A DNA stretch of 64,000 nucleotides, taken from an uncultured Tenacibaculum sp. GTDB taxonomy: Bacteria > Bacteroidota > Bacteroidia > Flavobacteriales > Flavobacteriaceae. The notes beneath the pieces were generated by a model. It did not search any database and was not told where the DNA came from. It saw only the letters and a program-made list of their open reading frames with translations. The DNA is taken from contig NZ_CANMAX010000009.1 of NCBI RefSeq assembly GCF_947495995.1, forward strand, positions 1-64,000, written 5' to 3'. Positions 33,047 to 41,758 of this stretch are shown in pieces. Every line of letters starts with the position of its first letter. The stretch's first letter is position 1. A program made the translations under genes and the position numbers.

Positions 33047-35536
33047 ATGAACAAAAAGATACTAGTTAGCCTTTCATTTTTGCTGATTTCTTTTTCAGTT
33101 TTAGGTCAAAAACCCCAAAAATTAACTACAAATCAAATCTACGAGAAAGTTCAGAAGCTAAACTTTCTAGGTTCAGCATTATATGTTGCAGCGCATCCAG
33201 ATGATGAAAATACTCGTTTAATAGCGTATTTAGCCAACAAAGTAAAAGCAAGAACATCTTATTTATCGTTAACAAGAGGAGACGGTGGGCAAAATTTAAT
33301 TGGACCAGAAATTCGTGAATTATTAGGTGTAATTCGTACTCAAGAATTATTAGCAGCCAGAGGAGTTGATGGCGGAGAACAACGTTTTTCTAGAGCAAAC
33401 GACTTCGGATATTCAAAACATCCAGATGAAACTTTAAATATTTGGGATAAAGACAAAGTCTTAGCAGATGTTGTATGGGCAATTCGTACATTCAAACCAG
33501 ATGTTATTATCAATAGATTCAACCATAGAACTCCAGGAACAACTCATGGTCATCACACAACTTCAGCAATGTTGAGTGTAGAAGCTTTTGATTTAGCCGC
33601 AGATAAAACAAAATATCCTGAACAATTAAAATATACATCTACTTGGCAACCGAATAGTTTATATTTTAATACATCTTGGTGGTTCTACGGAAGTAGAGAA
33701 AATTTTGCAAAAGCCGATAAAAGCAAAATGTTAAACTTCGATATTGGAGTATATTATCCTTTAAAAGGAGTTTCTAATAACGAATTAGCTTCTTTAGCAA
33801 GTAGCCAACATTTATGTCAAGGTTTTGGTAGATTAACTACTAGAGGAGAGCAAACAGAATATGTTGAGTTCTTAAAAGGAAAGTTTCCAAAAGATAAAAA
33901 GGATATATTCTCTGGTATCAATACTACTTGGAATAGAGTAGCTGGTGGTGGAGCAATTGGAGATATTTTATATGAAGTTGAAAAGAATTTCGATTTTGTA
34001 AATCCTTCAAAGCATTTACCAAGTTTATTAAAAGCTTATCAGTTAATTGATGGTTTAAAAGATGAGCATTGGAAAGCTATAAAATCAAAAGAAATAAAAG
34101 AAATTATAGAAGCTTGTGCTGGTTTATATTTAGAAGCATCTGCAAAAACATCAAGTACAACACCAAATTCAGATATTAAAGTAGATTTTGAAGCTTTAAA
34201 TAGAAGTGGAGCTTCAATGGATTTGACTTCTATTGAATGGTTACCAAGTAAGAAAATAGTAAAGAAAGATTTAGCTTTATCTGATAATAAGAGAAAAAAC
34301 TTTACTGAAACTGTAGCTGTAGGAAGTTTAGATTATTCTGCTCCATATTGGTTATCTGATGAATGGGGATTAGGAATGTACACGGTAAAAAATCAAGAAT
34401 TAAGAGGAAATCCAGAAACTTCTCGTCCGATTCAAGTGAAGTTCAATTTGATGATTGAAGATACTCCAATTTCATTTACAAAAAATATAGTAAGAAGATA
34501 TTCTCAAAGAGATAAAGGAGAGATTTACGAGCCATTTGAAATTCTACCAAAAGTAACAACAAAATTAAAGGATAAGGTTTTAATTTTTTCAGATAGTAAT
34601 TCAAAAGAAGTTATTGTAGAAGTAAGATCTGGAGAGAAAAATGCTTCAGGTAAAGTAGCGTTAAAAGTTCCTAGTGGATGGACTGTTACTCCGAAAGAAG
34701 CTAATTTTAATATTACTCAAAAAGGAGATAAACAAGTAGTTTCGTTTACTGTTTCGCCTTCAAAAAATCAATCAGAAGGGTTTATTGAAGCAATCGCATC
34801 TGTTGGAAATCAGAAGTTTGATAAAGAATTAATCGAAATTAATTACAATCATATTCCTAAGCAATCTGTTTTATTACCATCTAAAGCAAAAGTTGTTCGT
34901 TTAGATATCAAAAAAGAAGGTAAAGAAATAGGATACATTCAAGGATCGGGAGATGCTGTTCCAGAAAGTTTACGTCAAATTGGTTATAACGTAACAGAGG
35001 TTACTCCGGAAGAAATTAATGAATCAACATTAAATAAATTCGATGCAGTTGTAGTTGGTATTAGGGCTTACAATACAAAACAAGTATTACAGTTCAAACA
35101 AAAGCATTTATTAGATTACGTTAAAAACGGAGGAAATGTAGTTGTTCAGTACAATACAAATAGGAGAGTAGATGTAAAACCTCCTTACGATTTACAGTTA
35201 TCAAGAGATAGAGTTACAGATGAACATGCTAAAGTTGAAATTTTAGCAAAAGAGCATATGGTCTTAAACTATCCAAACAAAATTTCAAATAAAGATTTTG
35301 AAGGTTGGGTACAAGAACGCGGATTATATTTCCCAAATAAATGGGCGAATGAATTTACTCCAATTTTAGCAATGAATGATAAAGGAGAATCTATTAAAAA
35401 AGGAAGTTTATTGGTAGCTAAATATGGTAAAGGAAATTACATCTATACAGGGTTAAGTTTCTTTAGAGAGTTACCTGCAGGTGTTCCTGGTGCTTATCGA
35501 TTATTTGCAAATTTACTTTCAGTAAAAGAAAATTAA
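33047..35536 (+). CDS. PIG-L/LmbE-family deacetylase, large secreted form
   Basis: 829 residues. A signal peptide (to about 20, VLGQK) is followed by a PIG-L domain at about 35-300: AAHPDDENTR supplies the zinc-binding His-Pro-Asp-Asp, and HGHHTTSAM the third ligand. A middle beta-rich part and a C-terminal region at about 640-829 (FDAVVVGIRAYNT, then VKNGGNVVVQYNT) resemble a glutamine-amidotransferase-like fold often fused to these enzymes in Bacteroidota. It probably deacetylates an N-acetylglucosamine-containing glycan outside the cell. Terminator follows. Confidence 0.88.
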   Translation: MNKKILVSLSFLLISFSVLGQKPQKLTTNQIYEKVQKLNFLGSALYVAAHPDDENTRLIAYLANKVKARTSYLSLTRGDGGQNLIGPEIRELLGVIRTQELLAARGVDGGEQRFSRANDFGYSKHPDETLNIWDKDKVLADVVWAIRTFKPDVIINRFNHRTPGTTHGHHTTSAMLSVEAFDLAADKTKYPEQLKYTSTWQPNSLYFNTSWWFYGSRENFAKADKSKMLNFDIGVYYPLKGVSNNELASLASSQHLCQGFGRLTTRGEQTEYVEFLKGKFPKDKKDIFSGINTTWNRVAGGGAIGDILYEVEKNFDFVNPSKHLPSLLKAYQLIDGLKDEHWKAIKSKEIKEIIEACAGLYLEASAKTSSTTPNSDIKVDFEALNRSGASMDLTSIEWLPSKKIVKKDLALSDNKRKNFTETVAVGSLDYSAPYWLSDEWGLGMYTVKNQELRGNPETSRPIQVKFNLMIEDTPISFTKNIVRRYSQRDKGEIYEPFEILPKVTTKLKDKVLIFSDSNSKEVIVEVRSGEKNASGKVALKVPSGWTVTPKEANFNITQKGDKQVVSFTVSPSKNQSEGFIEAIASVGNQKFDKELIEINYNHIPKQSVLLPSKAKVVRLDIKKEGKEIGYIQGSGDAVPESLRQIGYNVTEVTPEEINESTLNKFDAVVVGIRAYNTKQVLQFKQKHLLDYVKNGGNVVVQYNTNRRVDVKPPYDLQLSRDRVTDEHAKVEILAKEHMVLNYPNKISNKDFEGWVQERGLYFPNKWANEFTPILAMNDKGESIKKGSLLVAKYGKGNYIYTGLSFFRELPAGVPGAYRLFANLLSVKEN

Positions 35537-35559
35537 GATTCAATTACTTAAATAAATAT

Positions 35560-35588
35560 AAAGCGAAGTAATACACTTCGCTTTTTTT
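35560..35588 (+). terminator. Rho-independent terminator
   Basis: AAAGCGAAGT pairs with ACTTCGCTTT around AATAC, then Ts; after the LmbE-type gene. Confidence 0.92.
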
Positions 35589-35718
35589 ATGCAATTGTTT
35601 AAAGATATAAGTAAAGTAACACTTAAGTTTAATTTATCTCTTAATTAGTTTTATTAGCTTTTTAAGAATATGTTTGTTTGAAAGAGAAAACTAATCGTGT
35701 AATTCTAGATTAATAAAG

Positions 35719-36555
35719 ATGAAAAAAGCTATTTATTTAATGTTGTTAAGTGCTTTGTGTTTTACAATTATGAATGTGTTTGTAAAATATTTATCAGAAT
35801 TTTCAACATATCAAAAAGTGTTTTTTAGAGCTTTAGGATCTTTAGTGTTTACTATGGGATATTTATTGTATTACAAAATCCCAATGGGTGGAAATCAAAA
35901 AAAGTTACTAGTTTTAAGAGGTTTGGTTGGAGTAACGTCAATGGGATTGTTTTTTGCTTCTACAGATTACTTATCTATAGGAACGGCAGTTTCTTTACGT
36001 TATACATCACCAATTTTTGCAGCAATTTTAGCCGTGTTTTTTTTGAAAGAGAAGATTTTTAAATTGCAATGGTTTTATTTTATAATAGCTTTTTTAGGAG
36101 TTTTACTTATCAAAGGATTCGATAATGAAATCAATATTTTAGGATTGTCTTTAATTTTAGTTTCTGCTTTCTTCAGCGGATTAGTCTACGTAGTTATTTC
36201 TAAGATTGGTAATAAAGATCATCCAGTAGTTATTGTAAATTATTTTATGTGGATTTCTGTGATTTTAGGTGGATTGTTATCAATTTCTAACTGGAAAAAT
36301 CCGCAAGGAAATGAATGGTTTATTCTTCTTAGTTTAGGTGTTTTCGGTTATTTCGGACAGTTATTTATGACTAGAGCTTATCAGTTAGGTTCAGCAAATA
36401 AAATCGTACCATTAAAATATGTAGAAGTAATCTTTACTATGATTTTAGGAATGATTTGGTTCGGTGAAGCCTATCCGTTATTAAGTGTTTTAGGTGTACT
36501 TTTAGTAGTTGTAGCTTTAGTATTAAATGTATTATATAAGCAGAAGGTTAAGTAA
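35719..36555 (+). CDS. EamA-family (DMT) transporter
   Basis: 278 residues, ten predicted membrane helices in two five-helix EamA repeats (about 5-135 and 145-270). Typical motifs include the N-terminal VKYLSEFSTYQKVFFRALGS, RYTSPIFAAILAVFFLKEKI, and the second-half LPLKYVEVIFTMILGMIWFGE-like ending. It exports a small metabolite; the substrate is not predictable. Monocistronic, about 160 bases after a terminator. Confidence 0.93.
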   Translation: MKKAIYLMLLSALCFTIMNVFVKYLSEFSTYQKVFFRALGSLVFTMGYLLYYKIPMGGNQKKLLVLRGLVGVTSMGLFFASTDYLSIGTAVSLRYTSPIFAAILAVFFLKEKIFKLQWFYFIIAFLGVLLIKGFDNEINILGLSLILVSAFFSGLVYVVISKIGNKDHPVVIVNYFMWISVILGGLLSISNWKNPQGNEWFILLSLGVFGYFGQLFMTRAYQLGSANKIVPLKYVEVIFTMILGMIWFGEAYPLLSVLGVLLVVVALVLNVLYKQKVK

Positions 36556-36647
36556 AACTAGAAAAAAAGACATTAATAATTTTCTACACTTCAAACTTTA
36601 AACTACCCACTTTTTAATATATTGCTATTCTAAATGATTTACATCGT

Positions 36648-37889
36648 ATGAAGAAAGTAAGAGTAGTAATTTCTATTATAGTTTTAGGTTTAATATATAC
36701 TTGTGCATCGAAAAAGACAGTGCAAGAAAAACAAACTACAGAAACAAAAACGAAAGTAGAAGAAACAACTAAAGAAGAAAAATTTGTTAAGGAGGTTAAA
36801 GAAGAGAAAAAAGAACTTCCTAAAAAAATAAAAGTACTAAAGAAAGATGATGAAATAAGTTTGTTGTTTATCGGTGATTTTATGGGACACATGGATCAAA
36901 TAAAAGCTGCTTATAGCAAAAAGACAAAAACTTACGAATACGATTCTTGCTTTTCTAAAATAAAACCAATTTTAAGTAATGCTGATGTAACTTTAGGAAA
37001 TTTAGAAGTTACTTTAGGCGTAAAACCATATTCAGGTTATCCGCAGTTTAGTTCTCCGCCGTCATACGCAAGCGCGATTAAAAATGCAGGAGTAGATATT
37101 CTTACAACTTCTAACAATCATTCGTGTGATAAACGTAAAAAAGGAGTAGAGCGTACTATTCATATTTTAGATTCATTAAATATTGGTCATACAGGAACAT
37201 TTATTAGTGCTATTGAGAAAACGAAGAATCCTGCTTATGTGATTGATAAAAACAATTTTAAAATTGCTGTTATTAGCTATACATATGGTACAAATGGATT
37301 AAAACCTACTAAGCCAAATGTTGTAAATTATTTAAAGAAAGAAACGATTAAAAAGGATGTAGATTACATTAATTCTTCGATCAACCCAGATCAAATTATA
37401 GCTTTTGTTCACTGGGGAGATCAATATAAAGATCTGCCAAATAAATCTCAAAAAGATATGTTTACATACTTTAAATCTTTAGGCGTAAATATTGTTATTG
37501 GAGCACATCCTCATGTTTTACAGCCTATGGAATGGCACAAAGCAACTAAGGAAAATGAACAAGAAAGCTTAGTAGTTTATTCTTTAGGGAATTTTGTATC
37601 ACATCAACGTACTTTTCCAAGAGATGGAGGAGCTGTATTTAAATTATGGTTGAAGAAAGGAAAAGACAATAAAGTAAAAATTAAGAAAGCCGATTATTTT
37701 CTTACTTGGGTACACGAACCCGTAGTAAACAAAAAGAAAGAGTATTATGTGTTACCTGCCGATGCTTATACTAGCAAGCCAGAAGCTTTTACCAAGAAAA
37801 AAGATTATGATAAAATGATGCGTTTTGTAAAGCATGCTAGGAAGTTGTTAGGAGAGCACAATAAAAATATAAATGAGTATAAAAAGTAA
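36648..37889 (+). CDS. CapA/PgsA-family metallophosphatase-like lipoprotein
   Basis: 413 residues. The lipoprotein signal ends LIYTC. A Lys/Glu-rich linker of about 45 residues (KTVQEKQTTETKTKVEETTK) precedes the CapA domain at about 70-330: LLFIGDFMGHMDQ, GNLEVTLG, TSNNHSCDKRKKGVERT, VHWGDQYKDLPN, IGAHPHVLQPME and YSLGNFVS. CapA/PgsA proteins act in poly-gamma-glutamate or capsule synthesis. The usual partners PgsB and PgsC are absent here, so the pathway role is uncertain. The linker may reach from membrane to peptidoglycan. Confidence 0.92.
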   Translation: MKKVRVVISIIVLGLIYTCASKKTVQEKQTTETKTKVEETTKEEKFVKEVKEEKKELPKKIKVLKKDDEISLLFIGDFMGHMDQIKAAYSKKTKTYEYDSCFSKIKPILSNADVTLGNLEVTLGVKPYSGYPQFSSPPSYASAIKNAGVDILTTSNNHSCDKRKKGVERTIHILDSLNIGHTGTFISAIEKTKNPAYVIDKNNFKIAVISYTYGTNGLKPTKPNVVNYLKKETIKKDVDYINSSINPDQIIAFVHWGDQYKDLPNKSQKDMFTYFKSLGVNIVIGAHPHVLQPMEWHKATKENEQESLVVYSLGNFVSHQRTFPRDGGAVFKLWLKKGKDNKVKIKKADYFLTWVHEPVVNKKKEYYVLPADAYTSKPEAFTKKKDYDKMMRFVKHARKLLGEHNKNINEYKK

Positions 37890-37915
37890 ATTGTTATTAA
37901 GTTAAGAAGAAGCAA

Positions 37916-38548
37916 ATGGTAAATATAAACTCAATAGCTATTCCTACATTTGATTGGGTAGAAAAAGAAAAAAATGCGAATTTACTTGAGTGGAGTTCTA
38001 AAGATAGAGCGAAAATACTTTCAGTTAATTTTTTTAATATTCCTCCAGACCTGCCAACTATACAGAATATCCATATTTTAAGAAAGATGTACGGAGAAAT
38101 GTTAAGAAATAATAATGGAGGTATTGTATCATTAGATATTGTTGAATTATCAGGATTCAAAGCAGTAAAAATTATAATGAAGTTTCCTCAAAATCCTGGT
38201 ATGGCTTATTTATCGTCTTACACGATACCATTTAGAGATTATAGTTTTGTAGTTAAAATCCAAGCATCTGAAAGTGGAGTTTCAGGTATGAGAGATACTG
38301 TGATTTTTAATAAATTATTGGCTAACGGAGAAGTAAAAGTTGTAGATAAAAATATAGAGAATTGGTTTTACGATCCGTATGATGCTACTATTTCGGATGG
38401 AATAAGAATGAACAAATCTGAAGAAGAAAAATATGATGAAGAATTTCCTGAACATCCATTAAGTATTTCAAGAAAATTATTCCGACAAATAGAGAAAGAA
38501 ATTAAGTTCGAAAAAGAATTATACGATGTTGCTAAATTTGAAAGATGA
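37916..38548 (+). CDS. Unknown protein, 210 aa
   Basis: No signal peptide or membrane segment. It starts MVNINSIAIPTFDWVEKEKN and has a mixed alpha/beta look (SYTIPFRDYSFVVKIQ), with a charged C-terminus that contains EEKYDEEFPEHPLS. It overlaps the next gene by 4 bases (ATGA), so they are translationally coupled. I do not recognise the family. It starts 26 bases after CapA and could share that transcript. Confidence 0.7.
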   Translation: MVNINSIAIPTFDWVEKEKNANLLEWSSKDRAKILSVNFFNIPPDLPTIQNIHILRKMYGEMLRNNNGGIVSLDIVELSGFKAVKIIMKFPQNPGMAYLSSYTIPFRDYSFVVKIQASESGVSGMRDTVIFNKLLANGEVKVVDKNIENWFYDPYDATISDGIRMNKSEEEKYDEEFPEHPLSISRKLFRQIEKEIKFEKELYDVAKFER

Positions 38549-38964
38549 AAAAAGAAAATTTAGAATCACATAAGTTTTTACCAAGTGGAGAGTGGGAAGG
38601 TTTTTATTGTTATTCACATTCTCCTGCACAACATAAAATGTTTATTGAATTAAGTTTCAAAAAAGGAAAGATATTCGGATCAGGTACAGACGATATCAAC
38701 TATTTTTCTTGGAAAGGAGAATATAGTTTAGATACGTTTAAAATTAATATGGTAAAAACATATCCGAGTCATACTGTAGATTATAATGGAGATGTTGATG
38801 AAAATGGTATTTGGGGAAGATGGAATATAGGAGCTAATTTTAGTGGAGGTTTTCATATCTGGCCAAAAAAACAAAATTCAGAAGAAGAATCTGAAGCGTT
38901 AGAAGAAAGCGTAAAAGAGTCTAAAAAATTAAAAAAGCTATTTGTAGAAAAAATAGGAAGCTAA
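38545..38964 (+). CDS. Unknown protein, 139 aa, coupled to the preceding gene
   Basis: A beta-rich core (SGEWEGFYCYSH, FIELSFKKGKIFGSGTDDIN, YFSWKGEYSL, GRWNIGANFSGGFHIW) suggests a small barrel or lipocalin/avidin-like sheet. A charged helical tail ends KKLKKLFVEKIGS. The 4-base overlap with the upstream gene implies a shared role. No family recognised. It is the last gene before a long convergent intergenic region. Confidence 0.7.
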   Translation: MKKENLESHKFLPSGEWEGFYCYSHSPAQHKMFIELSFKKGKIFGSGTDDINYFSWKGEYSLDTFKINMVKTYPSHTVDYNGDVDENGIWGRWNIGANFSGGFHIWPKKQNSEEESEALEESVKESKKLKKLFVEKIGS

Positions 38965-39400
38965 AAAAGTAATTCAAATTTTAGTTGTTTTCAAGCCTTA
39001 TTTAAAGATGAAATAGAGTTGATATCAAATCACACAATTGATATTATATTTTCATTTGGTGATTAAATTTTAACATTAAAAACAGCGTTTTTATACGTTT
39101 TAAAAAATGTTATAAACTGTTTAATAGTTGTTTACCCTTGTGTGAGTGTTAATTTTTTAAAATGCTTACCAATCTTTATGCTAAATCATTACCTTTGATG
39201 CAAGTGTCTATATATTAATAGTTTTTATTAATTATAGATGACTATTCTTCAATTTCTGTTTTTTGATTAATTCAACGTTAATTACAAAAGATAACACTAA
39301 TTTTTTGTAATGGAAACATTGTTTGATGGGCGGGGAAACTTATTTACATTTTATGATTTTACCTCGCTTTATCTTACGGTGTGGTTAACCAAACAGTACT
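38965..39400. other. 436-bp convergent intergenic region
   Basis: Both flanking genes end toward it. It holds no ORF worth reporting and no strong hairpin. A TTGATATC-type dyad is near 39020-39050 (TTGATATCAAATCACACAATTGATATTA with diverged arms). Nothing else seen. Confidence 0.6.
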
Positions 39401-40072
39401 TTATGTACTTAAATCTGTTTCTTCCCAAGATATATTAGAAAGCATCCAAGTTAAAGCATGTCTTTTTTCGTGAATTACTCCACCATTTCCAATAGGATCA
39501 AAATTTTCTGGTACTGTTTTATTACCTAATTGTGCGCTTCTAACCGCATTGTGCAAACAATAAAAAAGATCTTCTTGAAAAACTACATCTGTTTGGTTTT
39601 TTTCTTGCAGTTGTTGCATCCAATCTTCAACAGAATCATCAATTTTAGCACAGAATTCAAAGAATAAGTTTCGAGCTATTTCACCGTTCATCATTTCTCC
39701 GGAAGGTAATAAGTCACCAAACCCAAAAAACCAAGCTAAAGGAAGTGCGTTTTCAAACTTCCAACCGATAGAATTTATAGCATTCTGATCGCCACGCTCG
39801 GCATTCAAAAAATACATTTCTTCTTCAGTAATAAAATCATTCAGATCATTATTATCTATAAAGTCTAATATCTTTTTATCTGAAAGTTCTTCAGGGCGAA
39901 TTAATACCCATAAAACTAATGCTTTTATAGCGTGTAATCTTTTTGCAATTTCAATTTTAGGTCTTAGTTCTACTTCTTTTATCCAAGGTAAAGAAGCTGC
40001 ATATGCAAAGCCATGAGAAGTACAAATTTTATTGATCTCTTTTCTTTCTTCTGATAAATCTACAGATATCAT
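39401..40072 (-). CDS. DUF4272 domain protein
   Basis: 223 residues. It matches the family pattern: R..E....A.RLHAIKALVLWVLI (about 40-60), EEEMYFL, then WKFENALPLAWFFGFGDLLP with the Trp-Glu and Trp-x-x-Gly pair. The C-terminus HEKRHALTWMLSNISWEETD is also family-like. Function unknown; no signal. It follows the methyltransferase gene by 8 bases on the minus strand and is probably co-transcribed with it. Confidence 0.75.
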   Translation of the reverse strand: MISVDLSEERKEINKICTSHGFAYAASLPWIKEVELRPKIEIAKRLHAIKALVLWVLIRPEELSDKKILDFIDNNDLNDFITEEEMYFLNAERGDQNAINSIGWKFENALPLAWFFGFGDLLPSGEMMNGEIARNLFFEFCAKIDDSVEDWMQQLQEKNQTDVVFQEDLFYCLHNAVRSAQLGNKTVPENFDPIGNGGVIHEKRHALTWMLSNISWEETDLST

Positions 40073-40080
40073 AGTAGTTT

Positions 40081-41691
40081 TTATTTAAATAAGTTTATTG
40101 ATACAGTTGCTAATTCAGAATTAGGAAACTTTTTGAATGAATTTTCAAAAGGTTCTAAACCAATAGCCTTTAAGGCGCTCATATATTCATCAATCTCTAT
40201 AATATATTGATCAGAATAACCGTGAGTTGCATCATAAGCAGTAGCAGCAGTTTTTCCTAAGTTTTTAGCAACCAGTTCTGGTTTAGAGGTATGTAATTCT
40301 ATAAGTAACAATCCGAATTTCTTGATATAAGGTTTCCATTTATTAAAATGTTGTTTTAAAGATTCTACAACAAGATTATTGTTTAATCGAATACCTCTGT
40401 GTGTATACGCACCAGTAGAATTGGTTGTAGTCATATTAGGGTTTGGTTTAGGCGTTTCCCAAATTCTATTATGATCTAAGAACGTACGAACATTTAATAA
40501 ATCAGCTAAATCTATTCCGTATTTTTCATTTAAATCTTGAGACATCGCCTCAGGATTTCCAATATCTCCCCAAATAACTTTGGCCCAAATATCAGCTTGT
40601 ACTAAGTTCTTTCGTGTAATTTTCAAAGCCGCTTCATTATAGTCTACACCAATTAAAAATAACGGATGATCTTCCAATACTTTTCCACGTGCTGTTCTAT
40701 TTTCAATTACGTTAAAAAGGTGTTTTAAAAAAGCACCATTTCCACAACCAACATCTAAAATTCCTTTGGGTTGTTCGTGTATTGGTTTATTAAATAAATT
40801 GATAATAATTTCATCTAATACTTTAAAATAAGCAGCATGAGCTCCACCACTTCCCCAAACATTCATTTCTCTATCGAGATGAATTTCTTCATTCCCTTTT
40901 CCTTCAGATCTAAAAATGGTAGGATCGCCAAAAATAAACTTATCTAGTTTTCGAAGTGTTGGGATGTAAGAAACCGTTACGCCATAAGCACTAGCTCTTC
41001 TTGCAAAAAACAATCCGATATCGGTGAACTCATATGAATCTCCAGATTTATTAAACCATTTTAAGTGTGTTAAAATATCTAATAAGCGGCCAAAATTCTC
41101 AGGATCTTTATGGAATTCTTCAGCTTTAAATTTAGTTTGCATGAAGTATTTATGAAACATTCCTTTCATACCTAATAAAACTAAAGTCGGCCCCACAATT
41201 ATACCTTCAATATGAGTTAGTATTTGTGTTTGTATTTCTTTAGTTTTCTGATCTTCAGAAAGTGTTACACCAAAATTTTGGGTAAAGTTTTTAAATAATG
41301 CTTCAAGTTTTAAAAAAGGTGCGACTTCGAATTTACGTGGACTAAATTGTTCTGAAAATTTAAGTAATTCTGCAGCTTCTTTATACATATGAAAATGCTG
41401 AAAAGCAATTTCAGAAACCTCATTTGTACTTACTTTGATAGTATCTGAAGTATTATCAACCTTGTATAGCAACCAACCTTGAGAAGCCAGAGTACGTAAC
41501 GCTACATTTAAATAACCTTCATTTGCTTTAAAGTCTTTTGCAAGCTCATTTATCGTAATAGATTTCTCCTTTAATAAATGTGTTGTAATTCCTTTTTTAT
41601 GAAGCTCAAAGGCAGCAGGACAAGTAACGATTCCGTCTAAATGTCTAAATAATTTACCTCTGAGTTCTGATTTTTCTTGTTTAGATAGCAT
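40081..41691 (-). CDS. SAM-dependent methyltransferase with N-terminal winged helices (AprA-like)
   Basis: 536 residues. The first 240 residues contain two winged-helix-like segments (about 20-95 and 160-235), which suggests an internal duplication. The SAM motif GILDVGCGNGAFLKHLF lies at about 312-330, with GVDYNEAALKITRKNL as motif II and the catalytic-region phrase VRTFLDHNRIWE. It resembles the AprA-like methyltransferase group linked to polyketide tailoring, but no polyketide genes are present. Methyl acceptor unknown. Its stop is followed closely by the DUF4272 gene. Confidence 0.75.
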   Translation of the reverse strand: MLSKQEKSELRGKLFRHLDGIVTCPAAFELHKKGITTHLLKEKSITINELAKDFKANEGYLNVALRTLASQGWLLYKVDNTSDTIKVSTNEVSEIAFQHFHMYKEAAELLKFSEQFSPRKFEVAPFLKLEALFKNFTQNFGVTLSEDQKTKEIQTQILTHIEGIIVGPTLVLLGMKGMFHKYFMQTKFKAEEFHKDPENFGRLLDILTHLKWFNKSGDSYEFTDIGLFFARRASAYGVTVSYIPTLRKLDKFIFGDPTIFRSEGKGNEEIHLDREMNVWGSGGAHAAYFKVLDEIIINLFNKPIHEQPKGILDVGCGNGAFLKHLFNVIENRTARGKVLEDHPLFLIGVDYNEAALKITRKNLVQADIWAKVIWGDIGNPEAMSQDLNEKYGIDLADLLNVRTFLDHNRIWETPKPNPNMTTTNSTGAYTHRGIRLNNNLVVESLKQHFNKWKPYIKKFGLLLIELHTSKPELVAKNLGKTAATAYDATHGYSDQYIIEIDEYMSALKAIGLEPFENSFKKFPNSELATVSINLFK

Positions 41692-41758
41692 ACTGAAGGT
41701 TAGTTTGTTTACTTATAAATTTAAACCTTTCTTTGAAATATACTATAGATTTCTATTT

